A stretch of DNA of 64,000 bases from Bacteroidota bacterium (GTDB taxonomy: Bacteria > Bacteroidota > Bacteroidia > Bacteroidales > FEN-979): assembly GCA_026391735.1 (NCBI GenBank), contig JAPLDL010000019.1:124001-188000 (forward strand), given 5' to 3'. Both the position numbers and the translations under genes were made by a program. Below, piece by piece: positions 39,598 to 48,174 of this stretch; position 1 is the first letter of the stretch; each line of letters opens with the position of its first letter. Below the pieces are notes generated by a model. It was not told the DNA's origin. It made no database searches and saw only the letters and a program-made list of their open reading frames with translations.

Positions 39598-40764
39598 ATG
39601 GAAAAAGTAAAACTGATATTGCTCCTGCTGCTCTTCCCTCTGGGATTGTCGGCCCAGCTCAATGCCGGCGTTGACGATACCATCAACCCGGGGGTGCCGG
39701 TCACTCTTACAGCTGCATACGGATTGGTCGGTACTGGGATTAATACTACGGATGACGGAGTGGAGGGACCATTCCCGATCGGGTTTGAGTTCACCTTCTT
39801 CGGGAATAAGTATACCCAGTTCTATGTGGGATCCAACGGCTGGATCGGGTTTACATTTAATACGAGGTACATCGGGATAAGTGAACCTTACCGGGTCCCT
39901 AGCCCGAATGAGGATAAAAATCCAAGGGATTGTATTCTCGGGCCTTTTATCGACCTGAATCCTATTCAGGCTGCCAGCCCATATATTTTCTACCGTACGC
40001 TTGGCAAAGAACCCACATGCAGCCTGGTTGTGATGTGGTGCGATTGTCCCATGAATTCATGCCTGGATTCAACCGCTACGTTTCAGATCATTCTTAATGA
40101 AGGAAGCAATACGATCGAGAATCATATAATGAATAAACCATATTGCGACTGGCATGGGAACAGGGGTACGCTTGGACTTCAGAATAAGACCGGAACGATC
40201 GGGTTCCCTGTGCCTGGATATAATGCCACTGCATGGACTATGAAAAATATGGCATTCAAATATACTCCTGTGACGGTCGACAGTTTCCAGATCGCAAGAA
40301 TCCCCTATGATCTGAAACCGATAACCCCGGGAAACAAGGTCTCTTATCGTTGGTTCCAGGCAGGAGACGAAATATCGGAAGATCAGACGATCATCGTGAC
40401 GCCCCTGGAGACTACCACTTATATTGCAAACGCGAAGATCTGCGCTGGGGAAGAATTTTATGATACTGTCACGGTATATGTCCACCAGGTCATTCCTAAC
40501 GCCTTCACTCCCAATGACGACGGACTTAACGACCGTTTCAAAATCCTCGGTTTGCCGGCAGAAAATATAACCAGGTTCCAGATCCAGATTTTCGATCGCT
40601 GGGGCCAGGTCGTATATGAATCAAATAATATTGAAGAAGGCTGGGATGGCACATTCAAGGGAAAGCTTTGTCCCCCTGAAACTTACAACTGGATTATACA
40701 TTACGAAACAAACAGTCGGAAAGACAAAATCTCCAACAAAGGTCAGGTGATGCTTATTCGTTAA
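39598..40764 (+). CDS. Secreted protein with T9SS type B / gliding-motility-associated C-terminal domain
   Basis: Signal peptide MEKVKLILLLLLFPLGLSAQ; C-terminal IPNAFTPNDDGLNDRFKI...FQIQIFDRWGQVVYES...GWDGTFKG. Confidence 0.92.
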   Translation: MEKVKLILLLLLFPLGLSAQLNAGVDDTINPGVPVTLTAAYGLVGTGINTTDDGVEGPFPIGFEFTFFGNKYTQFYVGSNGWIGFTFNTRYIGISEPYRVPSPNEDKNPRDCILGPFIDLNPIQAASPYIFYRTLGKEPTCSLVVMWCDCPMNSCLDSTATFQIILNEGSNTIENHIMNKPYCDWHGNRGTLGLQNKTGTIGFPVPGYNATAWTMKNMAFKYTPVTVDSFQIARIPYDLKPITPGNKVSYRWFQAGDEISEDQTIIVTPLETTTYIANAKICAGEEFYDTVTVYVHQVIPNAFTPNDDGLNDRFKILGLPAENITRFQIQIFDRWGQVVYESNNIEEGWDGTFKGKLCPPETYNWIIHYETNSRKDKISNKGQVMLIR

Positions 40765-42328
40765 CCGGCTTTCCGAAGACCATGTTCAGCAAAGAAGAAA
40801 GCTGGTCGTTATTGAAAGGTTTAGCCAGGTAATGATTTGCTCCCCTCTTAAGTATAGCTTCCTTTTCCTGCTGAAGAGTATACCCCGTAACCGCAATGAT
40901 AGGGGTTGACTGATATTGAGGCTTTTGCCTGATGCGTTCAATTGCTTCCCCTCCGTCCATTCCTGGCCCGAGGTTGATATCCATCAGGATACAATCATAA
41001 AGGTTACTGTTTGTCAAATCAATGGCGGAAATACCGTTTTTAGCGATATCAATCCTGTAGTCTTTTTTCAGAAACAGCTTAACAAGATCAATATTGGCCT
41101 CGTTATCCTCTACCAGCAGAAGCAAAGGGGGCGTTGCATCGGGCTCTGGTAGCACGACAGGATCGGCGGTTTTGAATGCTATGTTTTGCCTGCCCTGGTC
41201 TGATTCCGTTGCCGAAGGTATATGAAGTGTGAACGTCGATCCTTTACCTGCCTCGCTTTCGACGTTCAGATGGAAATTTAAAAGATGAATACTCTTTCTT
41301 GTAATGGAAAGGCCGAGCCCGCTTCCTTCGTAAGGCCTGTTATACCCTTCACTTGCCTGCCTGAATTCTTCGAAAATCATTTCCTGTTTCTCAGCAGGTA
41401 TACCTATGCCGGTATCACTGATTTTTATAATAATGTCTCCGGATGTTGATTCGCTTTTAGTCAACTCGACCTTGATCCCTCCTTCATTGGTGAATTTAAC
41501 GGCATTGTCCATTAAATTCAAAATGGATGTTTGAAGAAGGTGCTCGTCACACCGGATAAATATCCCCGGAGCAATATTGCAATTCACTGCAAGTTGCTTT
41601 TGTTTAGCTGCTTCCTTTATGCTTTCTGCCAGGTTTTCAAGAAGGGCCGACAGGTTGACATTTGTCACATTCAGTTTATACCCCGAATCCAGTTGGGCAA
41701 ACGTCATGATTGAATTCAGAGTTCTCATCAGCCGTTTTGCAGAAGTGAGAATATGCTGGGTCATTCCTTTCTGAGCCTCATCGGTGATCATGGTGCCTAG
41801 CATCTCGGTAAACCCAAGTATGCCGTTCATGGGGGTCCGGAATTCATGGCTCATGTTAGCCAGAAGCGAAGATTTCACCCGGCTTGATTCTTCGGCTGCA
41901 AGTTTTGCAATGATGAGCTCCTGCTGGGCCTGTTTCTTTTCAATCCTCACCTGCATCTCTTCAAGCTCCCTGGTGATGGCTGGCCCCAACCTGTTCAGGG
42001 CACTTTTCATCATGTAATCGTTGGCACCACCTTTCATAATACTGACGGCCAGGTCCTCTCCAACAGTGCCTGAAACAAGGATAAACGGAATATCGAGGTT
42101 CCTCGATTTGAAGATCTTCAACGCTTCCTGCCCGCTGAACCCGGGCATGGCATAATCGGAGATCACGATGTCCCAGCCCCCCTTGTCCAGTTCAGCTTCC
42201 ATATCGGGCCTGGTCTTAACCCTTACGTGGTCTACCTCAAACCCGTCTTTTTTAAGCTGACGGATTACAAGAAGGGCATCGGTTTCATCATCCTCGATCA
42301 GCAAGAGCTTAATTTTTGTCATGTCCAA
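40754..42328 (-). CDS. Hybrid histidine kinase, REC-HisKA-HATPase-REC
   Basis: N-term REC (LLLIEDDETDALLV...ISDYAMPG), HisKA MSHEFRTPMNGILG, HATPase DTGIGIPAEKQEMIFEEF, C-term REC LMDINLGPGMDG. Confidence 0.93.
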   Translation of the reverse strand: MDMTKIKLLLIEDDETDALLVIRQLKKDGFEVDHVRVKTRPDMEAELDKGGWDIVISDYAMPGFSGQEALKIFKSRNLDIPFILVSGTVGEDLAVSIMKGGANDYMMKSALNRLGPAITRELEEMQVRIEKKQAQQELIIAKLAAEESSRVKSSLLANMSHEFRTPMNGILGFTEMLGTMITDEAQKGMTQHILTSAKRLMRTLNSIMTFAQLDSGYKLNVTNVNLSALLENLAESIKEAAKQKQLAVNCNIAPGIFIRCDEHLLQTSILNLMDNAVKFTNEGGIKVELTKSESTSGDIIIKISDTGIGIPAEKQEMIFEEFRQASEGYNRPYEGSGLGLSITRKSIHLLNFHLNVESEAGKGSTFTLHIPSATESDQGRQNIAFKTADPVVLPEPDATPPLLLLVEDNEANIDLVKLFLKKDYRIDIAKNGISAIDLTNSNLYDCILMDINLGPGMDGGEAIERIRQKPQYQSTPIIAVTGYTLQQEKEAILKRGANHYLAKPFNNDQLSSLLNMVFGKPVNE

Positions 42329-42340
42329 ACGATTACTTGA

Positions 42341-45300
42341 TTATTTGCCTGAATCAAATGTGAAATAAAAAGTAGTGCCTTTACCCGGCTCGCTTTCAGC
42401 CCAGATAAGACCTCCGTGTTTCAGAATGATCCTTTTCACAGTTGCCAGTCCGATACCGGTCCCGGTGAACTGGTCATCACTATGAAGCCTCTGAAAAGGG
42501 GTAAACAATTTGTCATAATAAGTCATTTCAAACCCGACCCCGTTGTCCCTGATCTGGTAAACGGTCTTCCCGTCCCTGGTTGTCCGTTTGAATTCAATCA
42601 CCGATTCTTTTTCTTTGCCTGAATATTTCCAGGCATTGTCAAACAGGTTCTGGAATGCTATCCGCAGGAGTTTGGGATCGCAATATTCAAGCATTCCTTC
42701 CTGGATATTCAGGCGAACCCTGCGCTCTGGATTAAGTTTCCTGATCTCTTGATTGATATCCATTGCAATATCACTGATATTGACCTGCATCTTGTCTATA
42801 TCCTGTCTCACAATTCTCGAAAGTTTCAGCAATTCGTCAATCAACACATTCATCGAGCCTGCCGATTCATTGATCTTTTTCAGAAAATCTCTCTCCGTTT
42901 CGTCCAGCGATGAAAAATAATCCTCGATAAAAGCTCTAGTAATGCTGTCAATCCTGCGAACCGGCCCTTTCAGGTCATGAGAAACCGAATAGGAAAAGGC
43001 CTCCAGCTCTTTATTTGCAGCCTCGAGTTGAGCGGTGCGGTCGGTGACTTTTTGTTCAAGCTGTTCGTTAAGCTTCCTGATCTCCTCAGTGCGGGCGACG
43101 ACAAGGGCTTCCAGCTCTTTCTCCCGAAAAGAACGCATCCGGTATTTTATTATAAGGATAACCAGTGAGATCAATGCAATGATACATATCAGGATAAACC
43201 ACCATGTCTGGTAAAAGAAGGGAAGAACATGAATTTTAACGCTTGCAGTTACCGGTGAAAGTTCACCAAGGTTATTGAACACCTGGACTTCAAATGTATA
43301 ATCGCCCGGGGGAATATTGGTATAATAAGCAGTACGTCTTCTTCCCACACTATCCCAATCCTTGTCAAATCCGACAAGCCGGTACCGGAATGTCAGTTCT
43401 TCAGGCATGATGAAGGAAGGGGCTGTGTAATTGATCTCAATCCTTGTCAGTCCTGCCCCAATGGTATATTCTTCCTGGTTTGCAGCAGACCTGCTGTTAA
43501 TGAATACCGAGTCGATCAGGGGAACAGGCCGGCTGCTCCAGCTCATGGAATTCTCGGGTTTGATAATAACAGCCCCTTCGCTGCCAGGGAACCAAAGCTG
43601 TCCGTTCTTGAGCCGGCATGCTCCCGGGAAACATGCCAGGTTCAAACCCGAAAGTCCTATAGCTGTGTCAAAAGGTATGAAATGCATAAAAAACGGATTG
43701 CTGCTGTTTTCCAGTGCTTTCTGAAGTATACTTGATTTTACCGCTGTCAGTCCGTCATATCCTCCAAACCAGAAAAGCCCTGAACGATCCTCTAAAATGT
43801 ATCCAATATGGATAGATAACCTTGATGGTGCTACAGGGGTAAAAGTTTCCGTTGCCGGATTAAAATGGATCAGGCCATTCCCCGATGAGCCGATCCAGAT
43901 GTTGTCAAGGGAGTCAAGATGCAGGCACATGATAAAAGGGGCCTGCAAGCCTTGTTTTGCTCCATAGGTTTTAATCTTTCCGTCTTTGATCCTCGCTAGT
44001 CCGCCCTCCTGTGTCCCAACCCACATGGATCCTTTACGGTCTTCAAGGAAACAGAAAATTTTATTGTTGGGAAGTCCTTCTTTCGTCGTGATGACCGAAA
44101 CAACCTTGTCATCCTTCATTATAAATATTCCCTGGTCGGTCCCGATCCAAAGCCTGCCGTCTTTGGCAGTATAAAGTGTATGAAAAAATGTGCAATTCAG
44201 ACCCTGGGTGTCATTAAACCGTTTTGCCGAATGTCCGTCATATTTCACGAAAATTCTCTGACTCCCTATCCATATATTGTTTTTTTTGTCAGCGGCTATC
44301 GAAAAAACAGGGTTTTCGCCCAAGCCTATGGCCGAGCCAAGGGATTCAATCTTGCCATCCCTGATGCGGTCAACGCCACCGTTTCTGTTCCCTACCCATA
44401 TATTGCCGTCGTTGGTTTGTAAGATCGACATGGGGCAATTCCCCGATAATCCATTCAGTGAATTAAGCACCTGCACGGGGACTGATCTTATTTTTGAAAG
44501 CCCCGATCCCATGGTCCCGGCCCAAAGGTTCCCTTCTGAGTCCAGAAATAAAGAGATAACAAGGTTTGAAGCCAGATGTTTCCGGGTGTCCAGTTGTTCG
44601 GTTTTTCCTGAAAATGTATTCAGAATGAAAACTCCCTGCCCTTCGGTGGAAACGGCAATTGTGTTTTTTCCAAAGCCGGTGATCTGTTTGATACAGCCCC
44701 TGATCAAACCTGGTTTGTCCTCCCGCATTGTTATCTTGCCGTTTTGCAAAGTGTATAAATGACCTTCGGAACATCCAATCCACAAGGTATTCAATGAATC
44801 AAGCCATAAAGCGTTAATATCCTGGTGGGCGAGTCCTTCAGCCGGGCCATAACTTTTAATATGATCCCTGGAAATTAAACAAAGCCCTTTATCTGTGCCT
44901 ACCCACATGCCTTTCCCTTTTTCAGGGCATAATACATTAACACCGTTGTCGCTTAAACCCTCTGCAACGGTATATACCTTGCTGCTTTTATTATGGTAAC
45001 AGATAACACCATTATTGGCAAGGCCGACCCAGATGTTGCCGTCATGATCCTCTGATATAGCTGTGATGGTTTTATGCAGGAAGATTTCTTCAGAATCCAA
45101 TGTCTTCCATATGTGATTTTTATAAGCAAGGATCAGTCCCTTGCCAAATCCTGCAAGAAGAGTACTGTCGCGTGTCAGGTAAAGAAAATTACAGTCAGTA
45201 TATTTAAAGATACTGTCGGTTGATTTGTTCAGTCTTGCAAAATGGATGCCGTCGAACCTGTAAAGGCCAAAATCATTTGCAAGCCAAAGGTAGCCGTCAG

Positions 45301-45469
45301 GAGTCTGGGCGATGGAATAGATGCTGGGAGGAGCAACATTGGGAACCCAATTTCTAACCTGGTAAGAGTGACCGGAGATCTCGCTCAGGTCTTTTTGAGC
45401 AAATGACGATGGTGTATAAAAAACAACAACAAACACCAACATTAACATAGCAGATAAAGGGCGCCGCAT
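42341..45469 (-). CDS. Two-component-regulator propeller sensor histidine kinase (Reg_prop, Y_Y_Y, HisKA, HATPase)
   Basis: Repeated DxxGxLWIGT-type propeller motifs, PPGDYTFEVQVFNN (Y_Y_Y), YSVSHDLKGPVRRID, GTGIGLATVKRIILKHGG; no C-terminal REC or HTH. Confidence 0.93.
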   Translation of the reverse strand: MRRPLSAMLMLVFVVVFYTPSSFAQKDLSEISGHSYQVRNWVPNVAPPSIYSIAQTPDGYLWLANDFGLYRFDGIHFARLNKSTDSIFKYTDCNFLYLTRDSTLLAGFGKGLILAYKNHIWKTLDSEEIFLHKTITAISEDHDGNIWVGLANNGVICYHNKSSKVYTVAEGLSDNGVNVLCPEKGKGMWVGTDKGLCLISRDHIKSYGPAEGLAHQDINALWLDSLNTLWIGCSEGHLYTLQNGKITMREDKPGLIRGCIKQITGFGKNTIAVSTEGQGVFILNTFSGKTEQLDTRKHLASNLVISLFLDSEGNLWAGTMGSGLSKIRSVPVQVLNSLNGLSGNCPMSILQTNDGNIWVGNRNGGVDRIRDGKIESLGSAIGLGENPVFSIAADKKNNIWIGSQRIFVKYDGHSAKRFNDTQGLNCTFFHTLYTAKDGRLWIGTDQGIFIMKDDKVVSVITTKEGLPNNKIFCFLEDRKGSMWVGTQEGGLARIKDGKIKTYGAKQGLQAPFIMCLHLDSLDNIWIGSSGNGLIHFNPATETFTPVAPSRLSIHIGYILEDRSGLFWFGGYDGLTAVKSSILQKALENSSNPFFMHFIPFDTAIGLSGLNLACFPGACRLKNGQLWFPGSEGAVIIKPENSMSWSSRPVPLIDSVFINSRSAANQEEYTIGAGLTRIEINYTAPSFIMPEELTFRYRLVGFDKDWDSVGRRRTAYYTNIPPGDYTFEVQVFNNLGELSPVTASVKIHVLPFFYQTWWFILICIIALISLVILIIKYRMRSFREKELEALVVARTEEIRKLNEQLEQKVTDRTAQLEAANKELEAFSYSVSHDLKGPVRRIDSITRAFIEDYFSSLDETERDFLKKINESAGSMNVLIDELLKLSRIVRQDIDKMQVNISDIAMDINQEIRKLNPERRVRLNIQEGMLEYCDPKLLRIAFQNLFDNAWKYSGKEKESVIEFKRTTRDGKTVYQIRDNGVGFEMTYYDKLFTPFQRLHSDDQFTGTGIGLATVKRIILKHGGLIWAESEPGKGTTFYFTFDSGK

Positions 45470-45497
45470 GGAATTTTTTATTAATTTATTTACAAAT

Positions 45498-45528
45498 CAA
45501 AGATATAACTATTAATTTTTTTGACAAA
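45498..45528 (-). promoter_or_regulatory. Near-perfect Bacteroidetes promoter TTTG-N19-TATCTTTG for the propeller kinase
   Basis: Minus strand TTTG (45528-45525), 19 nt, TATCTTTG (45505-45498). Confidence 0.7.
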
Positions 45529-45595
45529 AAATATTGCTTTTTACAGAATGTTTCATATTTTTATGATAAAATTACGAACCTTAAAATCTGATCGT

Positions 45596-45907
45596 ATGGC
45601 TGGAGACAATCTAACAGTTCATTTTTTTAATGTGGCTGCCACACATGTTTCAACAACACCACTTCCTAATATAAAGCTGGCTGCGTATCGGCCGATTGAT
45701 GTGATACAGATCATGTATCAGAATCAATATGCACCGGTACAGGGAAGCGGTGGAACAACCATCTGGAAAATGGGTAGATGTATCATCTCACCCTTAACCA
45801 ATATCCCGGTAATGGGTCCGCTTTTTGACGAGTGTAAAGCGTTGGGCAGCTCTCCCAATAATGTTGTTAACGGCGCGGATATAGCTTTGATTGAGGTGGT
45901 TATTTAG
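45596..45907 (+). CDS. Small protein of unknown function (103 aa)
   Basis: MAGDNLTVHFFNVAATHVSTTPLPNIKLAAYRPIDVIQIMYQNQYAPVQGSGG...; ends just before a hairpin terminator; start at 45596 preferred over 45521, which overlaps a promoter. Confidence 0.6.
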   Translation: MAGDNLTVHFFNVAATHVSTTPLPNIKLAAYRPIDVIQIMYQNQYAPVQGSGGTTIWKMGRCIISPLTNIPVMGPLFDECKALGSSPNNVVNGADIALIEVVI

Positions 45908-45931
45908 CAGGTTTAGAAAAATTATCCAAAT

Positions 45932-45958
45932 GCAGGAGGCTCAACCTGACCCTCCTGC
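45932..45958. terminator. Hairpin terminator, possibly bidirectional
   Basis: GCAGGAGG-ctcaacctgac-CCTCCTGC, flanked by CTGCTTATTTT (+) and ATTTGGATAATTTTTC (-). Confidence 0.65.
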
Positions 45959-45962
45959 CTGC

Positions 45963-48113
45963 TTATTTTATACACTCCACCTCATCCACGAATAACCAGC
46001 ATTTCTGTCCTGGTGCATAATGCCAGGGCGGAGTTAATCCCTGGTTTTTTGCAATAATCTTTATATATCTTGTCAGCGGCCTAAGCTTCTTTGTTGAAAT
46101 GCTTACAATCCGGGGTTTTGATTTGAGGCTTGAAGGGCCAGGAAACTCAGGTTTGAACTCATCCGCCTTTTCAAAGTTGATGCCGTCAGAGCTAAAATAA
46201 ATGGAGGCCAGAACCGGAGGGAAAATCCAGGAAGCGGTATTGACAAGGAAATTGATCTTTACCTGGTCAATATGTTTTTTTACACCCAGGTCAACTGTTG
46301 CCTCAAAGTCATCACCCTGAAAACCAAGCCAATCCCTGCCCTGAGACCCAATATTACCAAGGATCCCGTCGGTAAGTGTAAAATCATTCCCCCTGTAACT
46401 CCCTGAAGGTTTGTTTTTCAATACCACTTTACATCCCAGAGCTTCATGAACTGTAAAACGTATCGAATCTGTTGCCTGCGAAGGAATTTCATTTATAAAT
46501 GCTTTTGCACTAAGCCGGCATGAAGTGTCAAGGATCAGAGAATCATGATAGACTGCGGATGTCATTTCGGGTGTACTGCCATCATTCGTATACCTGATAA
46601 CCGCCGACCTGTCGGGACAGTATAATCCGACCTTCAGGTTTTTATTTACAGGATTAATTTTCCCGGAAATACGAACCTCACGGTAGTTTACCGGAAATGA
46701 ATCAGTCCTGAACGAACTCGCAGGCAATCCCCATTTATCAAAGACCGAAGCAGTGTCGGTATTCCGAAAGGCATATCTGACATATTTGGGGGAGGGGACC
46801 TCCTTGCTTGAGACGATAACCGAACTTCCTGCTATCAACGCATCTGCCGGTTTGAAAATCCCGTCATCTCCGGCAATTCTGAAGCCACTCAACTTGTCGC
46901 CTCGTCCATACAGGAAGTCGGTGTTCTTTAAATACACCTGGATCTTATCCTCCTCGATCCTCGAAAATCTGAGTTCGGGACTTGTTGAGGATCTCAGGCT
47001 AGCCTGGTTGTATGCTTGTGCAAAAGCCAGCAAAGAAAGGCGATAACCGACTTCCTGCTTGTTTTTTGGATGTATGTCATTAAGGTTACCTATATCCAAA
47101 GTCACAGCCATCCCGGTATTCTCCATCTCCAGGGCCTTTTCCTGGGCTTCCCTGAGGTAACCGCTGGCCTCATCATAATCACCGTAATTGAAAGGAGCGA
47201 TCTGTACAAAGTAAAAAGGCAGGTCAAGTTTCTCCCAGTACCTGCGCCATGAAAGTATCATGCTTTTGAAAAGGCTGCCATACAGGTCGGGGTCATAACG
47301 GTTTGATTCGCCCTGGTACCAGATAACACCTTTTATGGTGTAATGGCGAAGAGGGTAAATCATACCGTTGAATAATCCCGAAGGTGCCGAAGCTTCCCAT
47401 GAAGGGTTGTTGGGATGGTTCAGGTAAAAAGAAAGGCCGGGAATATATCTTAAATATTCATCCGGGGTCCAGGCTTCAGCCGGAGTCCCGCCCCAGCTTG
47501 AAACGATCAAACCGACGGGAACATTGAACTTTTTATTGATCTCAAGTCCGAAACAGAAAGCGGTCGCACTGAAATTCAGGATAGACGATGAATCCGCCGG
47601 AAGCCATCTTGCCAGGCAGGAATCCGACGGCTGCTTCAGAGCCTGTTTACCAATCGTGCATAACCTGATTTTATTAAGTCTGCTTGTGTCTATTCTCTTT
47701 TTAAGGTCGGGAAAGTATTTCCAGCCGCCCAAATTCTGAAACGTAAATTCCATATTGGATTGCCCGCTGCAAACCCATACCTCACCAACCATAACATCAT
47801 TGATCTCCAGCATGTTATTCCCACTGAATCGTATGGTATAAGGCCCTCCCGGCCCTCCCGAAAATAACCTGATATTCCATCGTCCTTCCTTGTCGGCCCT
47901 GAGAGAATAGCTTTTCCCGTTCCAGCTTGTATAAACCGTGATGGATTCGCCGGGATCAGCCCAGCCCCAAAGGTTTATCTGGGTGAACTGTTGTAAAACC
48001 ATATGATCAGAAAGGACAGCAGGGAGCCTGACTTCCCCGAGAACAGAATTCATCAACATTATAAAAAGTAATGAACAAAGCAGCCTTTTGATTCCCCTTA
48101 ACATAGTTTTCAA
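45963..48113 (-). CDS. Sialate O-acetylesterase-family protein with C-terminal chitobiase/F5/8-like region
   Basis: LPAVLSDHMVLQQ, GEVWVCSGQSNMEF, GVIWYQGESN (SGNH). Confidence 0.92.
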   Translation of the reverse strand: MKTMLRGIKRLLCSLLFIMLMNSVLGEVRLPAVLSDHMVLQQFTQINLWGWADPGESITVYTSWNGKSYSLRADKEGRWNIRLFSGGPGGPYTIRFSGNNMLEINDVMVGEVWVCSGQSNMEFTFQNLGGWKYFPDLKKRIDTSRLNKIRLCTIGKQALKQPSDSCLARWLPADSSSILNFSATAFCFGLEINKKFNVPVGLIVSSWGGTPAEAWTPDEYLRYIPGLSFYLNHPNNPSWEASAPSGLFNGMIYPLRHYTIKGVIWYQGESNRYDPDLYGSLFKSMILSWRRYWEKLDLPFYFVQIAPFNYGDYDEASGYLREAQEKALEMENTGMAVTLDIGNLNDIHPKNKQEVGYRLSLLAFAQAYNQASLRSSTSPELRFSRIEEDKIQVYLKNTDFLYGRGDKLSGFRIAGDDGIFKPADALIAGSSVIVSSKEVPSPKYVRYAFRNTDTASVFDKWGLPASSFRTDSFPVNYREVRISGKINPVNKNLKVGLYCPDRSAVIRYTNDGSTPEMTSAVYHDSLILDTSCRLSAKAFINEIPSQATDSIRFTVHEALGCKVVLKNKPSGSYRGNDFTLTDGILGNIGSQGRDWLGFQGDDFEATVDLGVKKHIDQVKINFLVNTASWIFPPVLASIYFSSDGINFEKADEFKPEFPGPSSLKSKPRIVSISTKKLRPLTRYIKIIAKNQGLTPPWHYAPGQKCWLFVDEVECIK

Positions 48114-48174
48114 TGGTCAGATTTTATAATTTTATCGCCTCATTCATCTTATTATTTACAAAACAAATATACCA

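Noticed and set aside
39438-39794. 118-aa minus-strand ORF with repeated MSDVRCQ motif
   Set aside because: Its repeats are just the translation of the 7-bp tandem DNA repeat, and it overlaps the start of a well-supported plus-strand gene.
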